Shown: positions 40,775 through 52,072 of the stretch, one piece after another | Layout: every line of letters starts with the position of its first letter | Position numbering within the stretch: position 1 is the first letter of the stretch | NCBI GenBank assembly: GCA_963971405.1 | Contig: OZ020493.1 | Location: forward strand, 434,001 to 498,000 | Source: Psococerastis gibbosa | Lineage: Eukaryota; Arthropoda; Insecta; Psocodea; Psocidae | Length of the DNA stretch: 64,000 nt | Direction: 5' to 3' | Made by a program: the position numbers and the translations under genes | Notes under the pieces: generated by a model | Told to the model about the DNA's origin: nothing | The model's database searches: none | What the model saw: the letters and a program-made list of their open reading frames with translations, nothing else

Positions 40775-40992
40775 TTCTATGAACCAACATGCTGAATTCC
40801 ATAAAAATCCACTGTGTAGTTTGCCCACAAATCGACGAACAGACAGACCGACAGACCGACAGACAGACATTTCTTAAAAACCACTTTTTTGGGTTCCTGG
40901 GACCTCTAAACGTGTAAATCCGTTGAAATCTCGGAATCGGAAATTTGGACCATCACAAAGCTTTCCTTATACTACGTATAAATTGGAAAGCA
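40775..40992 (-). repeat. family B fragment (5' end)
   Basis: Matches the first ~220 bp of B, including the terminal hairpin (TATAAATTGGAAAGCA at 40977-40992) and a GACAGACC microsatellite. 3' part missing. Confidence 0.6.
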
Positions 40993-41751
40993 ATAATACT
41001 TCACCGCGGTACGAGACATGCGCCAGCCTGCGGCCACGGCTGTTGGTGATGGGAAACTGACTTTTGAGTTTTGAGGTTTGTTTGGCTTTCGCTTCGCGCA
41101 CACGTGGTGCGACAAGTTTTCAACACGGTCGAAGTTATTTGGACATTCAGAGCGACTTCAAACAACTACCATTAATTATTAATTATTAAATTATTTATTC
41201 AAGTCATTTTTTATCCTTGCATTTCTTTATGGGACCATTCCACTTGTCAATTATTGATCAGAATTTTGCTTTACTCAGCGCCATTTTAACTACCGCATAT
41301 TAAAATTGGAGGGGGTTCGGTCAAAGACTCCCCGCCTAACTCTCCATGGAGTTAGGCCATGGGCACCCTCTTGTCCATGGGAGACGAAAAGCTCCCTAAA
41401 CTCTAAAGGCGGAAGAACTGGATCCTGGCGACAGGTGGCGGTCAACGGCATAGGTCAAGGGGAAACCACCGCATTATAGGCCCAAGTGGCATCCCAAGAA
41501 CCAGCAACCATGTATAATGTCTCAAGTAAAAAATTATTCCGGAGGTAAAATAGTTCTCCATTCGGAGCTCCGGGAGGGGACTGCTCGAGATATTTACGTG
41601 GAGCTGAAAAAGGCATGCCAGGATCAAGGGGAGTGGAGGCATCGAAGCCACATGTTGCTGCCAACCAGCCATCCGGCTGTAACTTGAAGAAGAAGATATT
41701 AAAATTGATTAACGATAATAGAGAAAACGCACCCATGGCAAAGAACAAGGG
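40993..41751. other. unassigned sequence
   Basis: Small palindromes around ACTCTCCATGGAGTT (41340) and CCATGG (41359, 41376). No protein motif recognised in frames at 41442-41799. Confidence 0.45.
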
Positions 41752-41840
41752 CGTACCCAGAAATTTTTTTCGGGGGGGGGGGGGTCCATCTGACGTCACC
41801 GGAAGTGAGGTAACCCCCTCTGGCTACAGTCATGACAAAT
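41752..41840 (+). repeat. hAT-like terminus fused to family B piece
   Basis: CAAGGGCGTACCCAGAAATT with a G run resembles a hAT end. It runs straight into TCCATCTGACGTCACCGGAA, the family B poly-tract/TGACGTCA box. Boundary and order suggest a broken, rearranged copy. Confidence 0.4.
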
Positions 41841-42805
41841 AATAACCAACTAATATTTAAAAAGACGTGTCCTGATATGAGAAACTATTTTAATAAATTT
41901 CTTGAACGAACGAATTATTTCACAGTTTAAATCATAAAATTTCTCTATTGCTGGTAAATGTTAATGGCAGTGGTGTAATATTATTTAACAAAGGGTTAGT
42001 TGGACTTACATTGCGTGCTGTGTCCATAATCATTAGGGACCTCAGAGTCATCGAACTATTAGGGTCATAGGGTGGATGCTATTGTCAGGGGAAAGGTGCG
42101 ACGTTTTGGGAGTGGGTGCTACTCCCATCATAAGGTTAAGTTCTGATAAGGACTGATGGTTTCTGGACGATTCACTCACTGCTCTTGCATTCTTCTCTCA
42201 ATTATTGAGTAAAACCAATTCCCTTGTGGATTCGAACTATCGTTCTCCCGAGGGCCGCGGTCGAGTGGTTAGAGAGCTTGCATTTCAATCCGCATCAGTT
42301 TTTGGGGGTTTATGTATATACATCTTGTCTAGCTACCACATCCTCTTAAAGAAGTTTCCTTCTTGGAGTCTCTAAAAAATCCTATAGATTATAGGCTGCT
42401 CTAATTGACAGCTGTATTAGCACATTGGTAACGGTGAGATGGTTTGGCCCACCCTTGGGAACCTAGGCCTAAAAAAAAAAACTCTCCCCAAAAGCAACAG
42501 CAACAGAAACATATATCCCAACGAAACACTATTCGCAATTGCCACGTAAGCTACAATTGGTCACTGCGTTAGGTTCCCTTATCTACGGCAATAAAAGTAG
42601 CCTGAGAATAAAATTAGGCTACTGGAAGTGCTATTGCAACCATAGCTAGATGGTTGATATAGGTTTTACGAGCGTGCGGCCGTAAAGATTAAAATTGAGT
42701 GAGGCTTAATCTTATCGGTTGTTTGTGCCGAATGAAAATGCCATATTTTGTCCAAGGTCGTGGTAGACAAAGCCTGGGTGCTACCATAGCTAAATGACCA
42801 CAATT
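41841..42805. other. unassigned, with tRNA-like head
   Basis: 42254-42300 (GCGGTCGAGTGGTTAGAGAG) resembles a tRNA D-arm and A box, but no B box follows. It may be a SINE relic. The rest is not recognised. Confidence 0.4.
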
Positions 42806-42910
42806 TTCAACTTAATAATAATAATAATAATGCGTGTGTGTATCAAAAGACATTAAAAAATGTACTAAAACCGGTGCCACACAGCCAAAAAGGCTCGTTG
42901 GGATCACCGG
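42806..42910 (-). repeat. (AAT)n microsatellite with shared flank
   Basis: Six or so AAT units, GCGTGTGTGTATC, then ACCGGTGCCACACAGCC and CTCGTTGGGATCACC. Same arrangement as 16809-16925. Confidence 0.55.
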
Positions 42911-43737
42911 GATCACTTGTACACACATAATTTATCAAGAAAATTCTGGACGGTCCCGTTTGAGAAAGGAAGAGGGGGCTGTAGTGGAGGTGGTGGCGGG
43001 GAACCGAAGTGGCGAGGGGTCCCTTGTAAAATGCCACAAAACGCCGAGAAAACTACCGGAACAAGTCGATCAGCACCGCTTTTGTGCAAGTCCAATGTCA
43101 ATGGCTCCAATGACGGAAGGTGCTGCCTACAACAATCACAACGGTGGAGGAGAGGAGATGAGCAAGATGTCAGCCACCTCTCTGCCTTGATGGAAGGGTA
43201 TTGAAGCTAAGGCTAAGGGAGGGTCCTAACAGAAAACCCCAGAGTAGAGGGATACCATCCCCCCACTGTCGCTAGGCTGTCTCCTGCACAGTGCCCATGA
43301 GTACTATTCATAGCACAAATGAAAGTATCGGATGCAGATAAGAAATGGGTCCGGGGCGGCATCAAGAGGGGGGAAGAAGAACAACAACAACAACAACAAA
43401 AACAACATCAACAGCAAGAAAATAAATTGTATGATACTCAGGCGCTCATAAGACGCCATTTTTTCTAACGCCTGCTTTCGGAATTTCTGCTTTTAGCAAC
43501 CCTGCCAGCCTGGCGGAGGGAGTGAATCTGTTTATTAACTTGAGGCACCCTATACGGGCTCACTCCTTCACCTCGGGGAGTTGACTGACAGGGTGGACCT
43601 CCTGATTATGGTGGATTCCGAACCACTTGGGGAACATAGTAAAGTCACACTATTAATTAGGTGGCCAGGACTCAACACCCACGTAGTCTCAGCGCGTTAT
43701 CATGTCCGACCATGTTTCCCTGCCAACGCTGTGCACA
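42911..43737. other. unassigned, GC-richer
   Basis: Overlapping frames on both strands (42834-43204) have no motif I recognise. The GC-rich stretch 42955-43200 and the (CAA)n near 43380-43410 may be LINE untranslated sequence. No firm call. Confidence 0.35.
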
Positions 43738-44125
43738 CTACGAAGTTTGCCGCAGTTTGAGTAACCTAGTTTCAAAAAGTGAGGGGTATAGTTGGATTAA
43801 ATTTATTTCTGGACAGACCGCGCGGAAGTAAAAAGGTTGTCTCATAAAATTTCGACATTTTCCCTTTATCGATTTTAAGGGGCTGCTCCATTTCATGTCA
43901 CTGTCAAAATGATGGGAGCGTTTTCGAGGACGTCCGGCCAGTCGTCTTCCTGTCATGCTTGCTTTGTACATCTTTTTGGGCAAGCGGTCGTCTGACATTC
44001 TTACGACGTGTCCCAGCCATCTTATGCGTTGCACTTTTATGAACGGAACTATTCCTTCCCCGTTGAGTATTCCGTCCATTTCGGCGTTGTTTCTTATACG
44101 CCACTCTCCGGCTTCTTCATATCAA
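43738..44125 (-). pseudogene. chimeric LINE C-terminal fragment
   Basis: A single open frame on the minus strand joins two unrelated LINE tails. The first part reads EWRIRNNAEMDG, then VQRIRWLGHVVRMSDDRLPK and GRRLAGRPRKRS, the C-terminus of RTE-like endonuclease-reverse transcriptases. From about 43915 it changes to FDSDMKWS..LKSIKGKCRN and INLIQLYPSL, the family present at 33657-34530. The second part is closely similar in DNA to 34290-34430. Neither has catalytic residues. The open frame across the join is by chance. Confidence 0.65.
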
Positions 44126-44338
44126 AGTAAAATTGCCCTCCAGACTTACTGCTTAGACCTTAGACCATTATAATACTCTAGACACGCCATGTTAGGATTT
44201 TCGATGGACCAACATAAAATGACGTCCCATACTGGCAAAAGCACAAAAGCAGCTGCTTTTAGAGACGCGAACCGAACCTATTATTTTAAAGTTTTGTTTA
44301 GTTAATTAATTAATTGGAGTGAGAGGACATTTTTTAAT
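44126..44338. other. unassigned sequence
   Basis: No feature recognised. Confidence 0.4.
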
Positions 44339-44427
44339 ATATTGTAGTATTATATGGTATATATAACACTGACATTGAATTAAGTTTGGTTAAAGAGGTA
44401 ACCACCTCGTTATAACCGAAAACATTT
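44339..44427 (-). repeat. SINE 3' tail fragment
   Basis: On the minus strand this reads the SINE body end and tail (TTATAACGAGGTGGTTACC, then TTTAACCAAACTTAATTC, then ATACCATATAATACTAC). The tRNA-like head is missing. Confidence 0.6.
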
Positions 44428-45097
44428 TTTAACTCAGATAAAACTTATTTATAATTCAAATATTCAATTAGAAACTTTTAACGATATTAAAAAATAAAAA
44501 CTAGTCCAGGCTACCTACCAACAACATCTCTGTTGCTAGGTAATCTGGGCTGTGACGTCATTCGCTGGCAAAAGATAAATATAATGTTGGTGCCCCAACT
44601 TTCTCATGCAGTGCGCATCTAGAATGCCGTGTCTAGGGTATTATATGGCCTAAGGTTTAGACGGTAAGTACATCTAGCAAAAACCGGGTTTTTATCCTTT
44701 TTAGCAGCAGCTACAGTCATAATATTTATCGGAGTTGCATGTACGGGTACTTGTAATAAAGATTTTCTGCACCGTTCGTGCCGCTTCAAAAAACTCTTGA
44801 TAAGAGGAAGTGTGGATGCATTCCATGACTGTAACAGTACGCCTAGTTTCTTGTCTTCTAGTTTGCTGGCGCCTGCTGCTATCTGAGATTCTGAGACCTG
44901 AGTCTCCATCTCACTCTGCTTTTATGACCTTCATAACGGACGACTTATTGCCATTATTAATGTGTGGTAATGTATTGGTCTGCCCGATCGAGAATATGCA
45001 ATGCCATTGATTAATTCAGTGCTTTGGGACAGGGGACCCCCCCTTCCCCAAACGGTTGAAGCGTACACTAGAATGGAGTTTTAAGGATTTTTAAATG
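44428..45097. other. unassigned, with family B scrap
   Basis: 44945-44990 (TGCCATTATTAATGTGTGG) matches the B region TGCCATTATTGCTGTGTGG. The frame at 44619-44909 (minus) has no recognised motif. Confidence 0.4.
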
Positions 45098-45264
45098 TAT
45101 TGAGGTTACCTCACCTCCAGTGACGCGTCAGATGGACCCCCCCCCCTCCAGATATTCCAAAATTTAATCATAAGAAAATTATTTGCTATGAAATTACTCA
45201 TTTTCTCTGTCGACTAATTAACAAATTGGAAAGCATGTTCGAGTAATCTCGGACCGGTTCTTAT
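45098..45264 (+). repeat. family B fragment (3' end)
   Basis: TACCTCACCTCCAGTGACG, a C run, then AAATTGGAAAGCATGTTCG and GACCGGTTCTT. It holds the last ~165 bp of B, with the terminal palindrome slightly changed (CGAGTAATCTCG). Confidence 0.65.
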
Positions 45265-45273
45265 TTTTTCCTA

Positions 45274-45430
45274 GCGGAGCTGGGGCCCGCTTTGCGGCCC
45301 CGCCCCTCTTTGCGGCCCGCCCCTCTTGCGCCTGCCGCGGGCGGCAGCTGGGCCTTCGGCCTCGCGCCCGCTGCTCATCTGAATCAGGCGGCAGCTCGGC
45401 CTACGGCCTCGCAGTCACTGCTCATGTAAA
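45274..45430. repeat. GC-rich block with repeated short hairpins
   Basis: Sharply GC-rich compared with both sides. Contains GGGGCCCGCTTTGCGGCCCC and two GGCCT.CGGCC hairpins (GGGCCTTCGGCC near 45350, CGGCCTACGGCC near 45396), with two direct repeats of a GGCGGCAGCT...CTCG...CACTGCTCATG block. No frame or RNA gene recognised. It may be an end of a Helitron-like or other element. Confidence 0.4.
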
Positions 45431-45920
45431 TTAATTGTGGTCAGACCATAGACATAGTAAAACTATAGACTCATCGTAAACATTCGGATTGAAGCCACCC
45501 TACTTCGGCAATATCCGTTTTAAAAAATATATGTAATAAATAAATAAATATAATAATATATGAAACAACAAAGAAAACAATAAAGAAATCATTTAATAAA
45601 ACTATTAAATTTGAATTTCCCGTCAAAATGCACTTGTTTATTTTCTAAATTTGACAGCCTGGTGCACAATGCCAACGTAACAAAAAACGTCGTCTGCTTT
45701 ACTTAAACATGGCCGCCATGACCATTCAACGCAGTTTATTTTCACCGATTTTTTTCATCGAAATTAATTAAACTAATTAATGTAAATTGAATGATTTTAA
45801 TATTTATTCTAATATCCGGGATGGACACAAGTCCAAAAAACCAAAAACCATGAAAATCGGTCCAGCCTTTCTCGAGTTATAACTGTAGTAACAAACCCGA
45901 CTTTCTTTTATATATTAAGA
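45431..45920. other. unassigned sequence
   Basis: 45830-45910 (AAAATCGGTCCAGCC, CGAGTTATAACTGTAG, CGACTTTCTTTTATATAT) looks like the end of a dispersed repeat seen in many animal genomes; no boundary fixed. Confidence 0.4.
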
Positions 45921-46251
45921 TTTAATTAACTAAGCATGTTATTAAAGATTTGGCTCATCAAAGTTGTAGAAGACTACTTATTCATGCATCATATAATGAG
46001 GTATTTTTAGTTTTCGAAATTGTAGTTTTTTTATAAAATCGCTATTACGTGAAAAGTTATTGTTTATAAAATATCTGCATGTCTATGAAAAAACTACTAT
46101 TTCGAAAATTAAAAATATCTTATAATAGGATGCATGAAGTAGTCTTCTACAACTTTGATGAGCCAAATCTTTAATAACATGCTTAGTTAATTAAATAAAA
46201 AATAAAAAGGAATAAATTCCGGGTTGCCGATTTCCTACGGGCTGTACACTA
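45921..46251. mobile_element. TTAA-flanked foldback, copy 1 (left-truncated)
   Basis: Near-perfect ~100-bp inverted arms (45921-46020 and 46100-46198) share TAACATGCTTAGTTAATT and GAAGTAGTCTTCTACAAC. The right outer end reads TTTCCTACGGGCTGTACAC followed by TTAA (46252-46255). The left outer end is missing. Complete copy at 55082-55466. Confidence 0.7.
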
Positions 46252-46255
46252 TTAA

Positions 46256-46518
46256 GTGAATGACGGTATCAGCCAGAAAACAAATTGAGATAGCTGGGAG
46301 CCAATCAGGAGCGAGCTTCTCCTCCATCCCCAACGCCGCGCCGTCCCTCCCCGTCTTGGTATAAGTATTGGGGCACGCCCCATTTCCCAAACAACGAAAG
46401 GGGTTTTTGCCCTAGCGGCCTTTTCCTTCTGTCTGTTCGGTTCTCCCTTACTCTTCGCCCAGAAAAGCTTGCAAATGCACAATAGATTTTCCCTCAATGC
46501 CTTCCCAAGTCCCTCCTC
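46256..46518. other. unassigned sequence
   Basis: C/T-rich; the minus-strand frame 46252-46527 has no recognised motif. Confidence 0.4.
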
Positions 46519-48345
46519 TCCATGCAAAAATCCTACGCTGCATTTTCAAATCAGATAGAACTACTTTGCATGTGTTTGTATACACAAAACTTATGGGGGT
46601 TCCATTCCAAATTTAATGCATTAAGGTCATAAGTGGACATTGCTTATTTATTTAGCTAAAATTGTCGATCTGTTGCACTTTTTACGAATTCACTTCTCCA
46701 ATGTCAAAATTAAAACTAAAATTTTCTTAATGATAGTTAATTGTCTTCAACTAATGTAACACCGTTAGTGGAACGGTTTTAGGGTCATCATAGAACAAAA
46801 TCAAAGCAATATTTATTGTTATAAATATTATTAGTGATGAGATTATTGAATTTGAGAAATTGATAAAATTTTCTTCTTACTATACTGTATTATAAAATGG
46901 ATCAACTTGAAAGTAGACAGCTAACTTAAGAGCGTTCAGGCCAAAGAAAAGAGTTTCTGTGTATCATACCAATAAGGGTCTCATCAAGGTATACAATGCG
47001 CTTTCCTTCAGACCTGGCGTTCCGGATTCGTTGTAATACCTATAACGCCAAGAACCGGTGCGTGGCGACTGGACCAAGACGTTGTTTTTTGTTAAACTTC
47101 TTAAATCTGCAAGGCATTGAAATTGTGACTGCTTTGTTTCTGCTGCACTTCTGAAGCGCCAGATGCGTGTATACATAATAGTCTCTTTAGTAACTAGTAA
47201 CGATGGCGTGAGCCGAAACTGGTTGTGTTTTTTATTTTATTACGTAAAACTTTACATAGAAAAATATTTTCACAATGAGTTCTGATGATATGAGTACTAA
47301 TTGATTACATTGATTTCTTTATATTATGGAGAAGTCTTTTGAAATAATGTATCTATCAGACCAAAATACTAATACTAGCAAATTGAAATTCATTTCTCTC
47401 GGAACTACTTTTCATATATGGCAACTACAGAGTACAGATTGTTAATTTACCTGAAGTGAAGACGTTTATAGTGATAAATACGCGGAGGCTCTCCTTGGGC
47501 ATTTGGTAACGACCATCAAGCTCTAATATTTCTTGTCGTAGGGTGTCCAAGCTTAACAGTCAGCAATCATTCTAGGATGAATATACATAATATCCTTATC
47601 ATACTTTCATCACATTCGTCGAGATCGCGTAGTATTCTTGACGTCTTTTATCCTTTATATTTTTGTTGATTTTATTGACTCCGTGTTATATCAGAATTGA
47701 AGCAATCTGGCAATAAATCGCTGATATAACTTTCAACTTCACCCCTCTTCCTTAAATACAGTAGTTCGCAAAGGTTTAAGATCGTCATTCGGGCCTGCTA
47801 GTGAATTTGCTTGCCTTAATTACCAAACGGTTTATGCGGAAATGTTGCTTCAGTTTCACTACGTCCATCTTCCTCTTACTAGGTCTGCTTCCTTTGGTAA
47901 GACCTACCACTCTTTTCTGTGGTCTGCGAATGCTCTTAACGTCGAAGTTAACTGTTTCAAGTAGATTCATTTTATAATACAGTATAGTAAGAAGAAAATT
48001 TTATAAATTTCTCAAATTCAAGAAACGCACTAATAATAATTATAACAATAAATATTGCTTTGATTTTGTTCTATGATGACCCTAAAACCGTTCCACTAAC
48101 GGTGCTACAGTAGTTGAAGACAATTAACTAACATTCAAAAAATTTTATTTCTAATTTTGACATTGGAGCAGTAAATTCGTAAAAAGTGCAACAGATGGGC
48201 AATTTTAGCTAAATAAATTAGCAATGTCCACTTGTGACCTTAATGCATTAAATTTGGAATGGAACCCCCATAAGTTTTGTGTATACAAACACATGCAAAG
48301 TAGTTCTATCTGATTTGAAAATGCAGGATAGGATTTTTCCATGGA
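46519..48345 (-). mobile_element. DNA transposon with ~380-bp terminal inverted repeats
   Basis: The left TIR (46519-46901) and right TIR (about 47969-48345) are inverted copies at high identity. They start TCCATGSAAAAATCCTA and include GGGGGTTCCATTCCAAATTT. The 1.07-kb interior carries transposase remnants on the minus strand. No target duplication could be fixed. Confidence 0.75.
46926..47970 (-). pseudogene. DDE transposase remnant
   Basis: Reading starts at an ATG (47970) at the inner edge of the right TIR. The first frame (47970-47785) is basic (IRRPQKRVVGLTKGSRPSKR), suitable for DNA binding. Frames are then broken. A segment near 47540-47450 reads LRQEILELDGRYQMPKESLR. The last segment (about 47025-46926) reads RIRNARSEGKRIVYLDETLIG and stops next to the left TIR. 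IVYLDET is the block around the first catalytic aspartate (codon 46983-46985) of IS630/Tc1/mariner-type DDE transposases. The second D and the final D/E are absent, so the gene is internally deleted and frameshifted. The superfamily is inferred from this block only. Confidence 0.5.
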
Positions 48346-49069
48346 AAACGGAAATGTATAAATAAAAATATGGAGAATTTTTAAAACGGTTTTTTGTCTG
48401 TCCGCATGAAACTCCACTATTTTGGAGTTAGGTGGTTTGATAATTAGGTTATCGATGTGTACTGTATGGAGCCCCTAAGGACGTATTTTTGTAAGTCTTG
48501 TTTATTTTGATTTGAGTGGAATATATAGCTGTTTTCTCACAAAATGGAGTAGGTACAAGTTATTGTAGAAGTTTAGCTTGTAAAAAGCTTCCCTTGTAGT
48601 TTGGTAGTTGTTTCCAAGTCAAACTTGTTAACGTTCGTTGACGATGACGGGGCGGTTGACTTATGTTTTTTCGAGGCATCGTTTTACCACTGAACTGTCC
48701 GTCCTGCCTACGTGGTAGTTCGTATCGTCCAATATTGTCTTGATGTCCTTTTTCATATCTTATTGTATAGTAATAAAAACCTTAACCGTCAATTCTTAGT
48801 TAATAAATGTTGTAAGTTCAAGTATTTTACGGATACATTTCGGGTAACATTGGGAGACCTTGACAGTTGCAGAAGAAGTGTAAGATATCAGAAATGTCTT
48901 GCATTTCTTTGAATGTGAATTAACTTATAATAATATATTAATAATATTAATTATTATTTATTTATTATTAGTAATATAATAATTTTAATAATATTAGGCT
49001 GTTTGAGGGGCGAGGGCTTGCGTGCACAAGAGAACATTTTACCCGAGACGTGTCCACCCACTCGTACAT
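48346..49069. other. unassigned sequence
   Basis: AT-rich; no gene or repeat boundary recognised. A tRNA-like pattern near 48680 is too weak to list separately. Confidence 0.45.
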
Positions 49070-49165
49070 GCATACAAACAATTTAATGAATGCATCCCAT
49101 TGACCTCTTCAGTCGCCTCTGTAGGTTAGTACCCGTGTTGAGTTACTATACACGTCTCCGATCGC
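49070..49165 (+). repeat. dispersed repeat C
   Basis: CATACAAACAATTTAATGAATG, CAGTCGCCTCTGTAGG and GTGTTGAGTTAC match 36500-36600 in order. Confidence 0.55.
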
Positions 49166-49170
49166 ATTAT

Positions 49171-50004
49171 TGCTTTCCAATTTATACGTAGCATAAGGAA
49201 AGCTTTGTGACGGTCGAAATTTTCGATTCCGAGATTTCAACGGATTTACACGTTTTGGGGTCCCAGGAACCCAAAAAGGTGTTTTTTACGAAATGTCTGT
49301 CTGTCGGTCTGTCTGTTCGTCGATTTCCAGGCAAACTACTCGGTGGATTTGAGTGAAATTTGGCATGTAGGTTCACAAAGATCATACCTCCGAACTATTT
49401 TTTTATTTTGGGCCAACTCAATTTGGGGGGGTTTTATTCTCAAAAAACTCCAAAAAAACGTCTAAAAAAATTATTTCTCAAAAACGGATCCAACGATTTC
49501 TTTTAAATTCACATATATTCTAGTCGTTTTCAATGTTGATAAAATGCGGGGGGTTGCTTACCCCTTGATAGTTTGCTTCTGGGGGTAAAAAAATAAAAAT
49601 AACTTAATTTTAATGAAAAATGACTAAAAAATAATATTTCTGCGAAACTTTTCTATCGATGATTTCTACCTTCAGGCATGTTTTAGGTGTTAAGTTGAGT
49701 AACGAAACCGGGCAGTTTGCTTTCCCAAAAACCTATTTGCTTTTGCGCAAAAATTTTTCTTTTGAAAAAATGATAGAAACTTCACACTGAAATGCATTGC
49801 CTGCCCTGCCATTATTACTGTGTTGTAATGTGTTTTAAATATATTGAGGCTACCTCACCTCCAGTGACGTCAGGTGGACACCCCCCCCCCCTCGAGATAC
49901 CCGAAATAACCATAGGAAAATTATTTACCATGAAATTATTAATTTTCTCTCCCTACTAATTGATAAATTGGAAAGCATGTTCGAGTAAACTCGGACCGGT
50001 TCTT
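49171..50004 (+). mobile_element. family B element, copy 5, with 5-bp duplication
   Basis: Full-length copy with both termini. A perfect ATTAT duplicate sits directly before (49166-49170) and after (50005-50009). This is the best boundary evidence for the family, although AT-rich 5-mers can match by chance. The 3' palindrome CGAGTAAACTCG is intact. Confidence 0.72.
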
Positions 50005-50016
50005 ATTATACTTGTA

Positions 50017-50740
50017 CAAGGGCGCCGAGTTGTGAAAATTATTGGTATGGCCTTTTTTTCGGGGGAAGGAGTCAATTTGCCCCCCCCCCCTCCCCCAAGA
50101 AATAAATGGCTTCACTCTGTAGCTATCATTTCAATAAATCTGTTGCGAAAATGGCACAATAAGAGTAAACCCACAATACAAATATTTCCTTATTTTAAAA
50201 CAGCGCAAACGCAGCACTCTTTTTTTCATTTTTTTTAAATGAATTTAATTTAATTTAATTAACAAGCCGTCTCAAGTCCAAGTTGTCCAAATGGTGTTGA
50301 TGGGCATTTAAAAAGGCAACATGGTTAAGTCGCTCTTGCGTCATCGTGGAACGCAAATACTTCTTGAGGCAGCGCAATGCGCTGAAGCCCCTTTCTGCAG
50401 TGGTCGTAGTTACTAGTTACAGGTGGGGTGCGAAGCAATTTTAGTGCCTTTGTCACCTCCGGTATAAGGCTTTTTACGGACATTTCCTTCATTAAAAACT
50501 TTCGTATGTCCCTGGTTGTTTCACCGCCTTGCGCTAAAAAAGTTGTGATTTCTTCTTCTACAGCCACAATTTTATTTAAAGATGACGGCTCAAATCTTTC
50601 ATTTACCGCCGTCAATACTGTATCACAAACATCGACATAAATCTGTCTAAAGTACACCTCTTCACTTTTGAATGAATGACCTGCATCAGATTTACCAGAA
50701 TTTTCAAATTTTCGTGGAACACGCCGTTTCCTATAGGGAG
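50017..50740 (-). mobile_element. truncated hAT element
   Basis: CAAGGGCGCCGAG at 50017 is a hAT-type terminus. It is followed by a G run and a C run, then (50255 onward, minus strand) a hAT transposase C-terminus. The far end was not found. Confidence 0.55.
50255..50740 (-). pseudogene. hAT transposase C-terminal remnant (ZMYM1-like)
   Basis: Minus-strand reading gives YRKRRVPRKFENSG, then EEVYFRQIYVDVCDTVL and EVTKALKLLRTPPVTS. After a frameshift near 50412 it gives TTTAERGFSALRCLKKYLRS, MTQERLNHVAFLNAH and a stop at 50255. This is the insertion domain end and dimerisation region of hAT transposases of the kind annotated as zinc finger MYM-type protein 1-like. The TAERGFSALRxLKxYLRSTM block is diagnostic. 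The frameshift and the missing N-terminus show it is not functional. Confidence 0.75.
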
Positions 50741-52032
50741 TTGAGGATCACTAATAAAATGTAACTCTTCTTTCCCTATCAATGTTTTTTCGTGAAGTCT
50801 TTTTAATTTTCATAATAAATTATGAGATTTGTTCTAAATAAGTGCAATGTAAAATAGTGCATTTATTTATCAAGCCTTATGGAACCGGCACCCATGTACT
50901 TGTAAAGAATCCTGCCTTTCTCCCCCTTTGGCGCTTGTCTAGTTCCTTCGCTTCACACTCTATGGTGGTCAGGTGCACGCGGATAAGAATTTCACCCCAC
51001 CAAGATATACTTAGACAGGCGAGGGGCTGGGAACGAACGAACACATCTGTGGTATAGTTTGTGATGACTTGGGGTGTTTCCGGCTCTCGTCTGCCTGCTT
51101 CTCAGGCACCATGGGGCTTCTCAAGACATTCCGGTATCTGGTGACTCCTGCTGCCGAAGAGGGGTGGAACACTAGTGCGTTCACCGAAAAATTTGTAAGT
51201 CGTTAAATATGTACTCGTTTAGGTGAAGTGTGGTATAGCATGGAGTATTGTGGTATGAGTGTTTACTGTGCTTACTGTTAAGAGTATGTATGAACTGTAA
51301 GTAGGTTAGAGAGGAAGGGATATGTAGAGGTACCTTGCATCGTACGGGGATTAGCGATAGAGCCTTCAAAGAGTTAACAATACAGTACAGTAATTGAAGT
51401 TATGTGAATTATTATTACGGGCCTTACTTCAGAAGGCTTACTTAGCTGTCATCAATAACATTACTAAAGTTGATAACGGTTTTTTTATTATTGCCCGATG
51501 TCATCGCCGACTGCAATAGACTCATGGGCAACATCTCATTAGCTCTCGTTGGATTTACTGTACTATATTGCGCTTCCAATTCCAAAGGTCTTCTTACAAA
51601 CCCTAACTGTAAGTAAAAAGTATGAGGGAAATGAATAAACGCCCACTTCCATGTATCCACTTCCCTAGTAAGTGTAATATCATGAATACTCTCTAAATTG
51701 ACCCGCCATTCCAAAACGCGTCTCAAATTGCAAGAGTCTTCTTACAACCCCTAAGTGTAACTTGTAAGTAAGAAAACTGCCGATGGGAACCCCAATCCCC
51801 AATGTGTGTGAAGCCGATATTCATTTGGACGACTTTGTGACACGCTCGATCCGGCTCTGGCCGGTCAGGGACTCCAATATTTGTATTGTATTTTATTTCT
51901 TATGTAACTATGAACTCCCAATGTGTTACTAAATTATGGGTACAGGTCAACCCGTACTCCTGTTTATAAATTTAAATTATATAAAAATTATTAATTTTAT
52001 TATTATTATATATTATTAATAATTAATAAAAT
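50741..52032. other. unassigned sequence
   Basis: No gene or named repeat recognised. CTTACTGT-type short direct repeats near 51260-51300 only. Confidence 0.45.
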
Positions 52033-52072
52033 TATTGCTTTCCAATTTATATACGTAGTATAAGGAAAGCTT
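52033..52072 (+). repeat. family B terminus fragment
   Basis: ATTGCTTTCCAATTTATATAC followed by GTATAAGGAAAGC: only the 5' terminal hairpin of B remains. Confidence 0.6.

Noticed and set aside
42834..43204. Overlapping ~95-118 residue frames on both strands
   Set aside because: GC-rich sequence keeps several frames open by chance. No motif, splice signal or conserved neighbour supports any of them.
45274..45430. Firm Helitron call
   Set aside because: Short hairpins are present but no TC start, CTRR end or A/T insertion site could be fixed.
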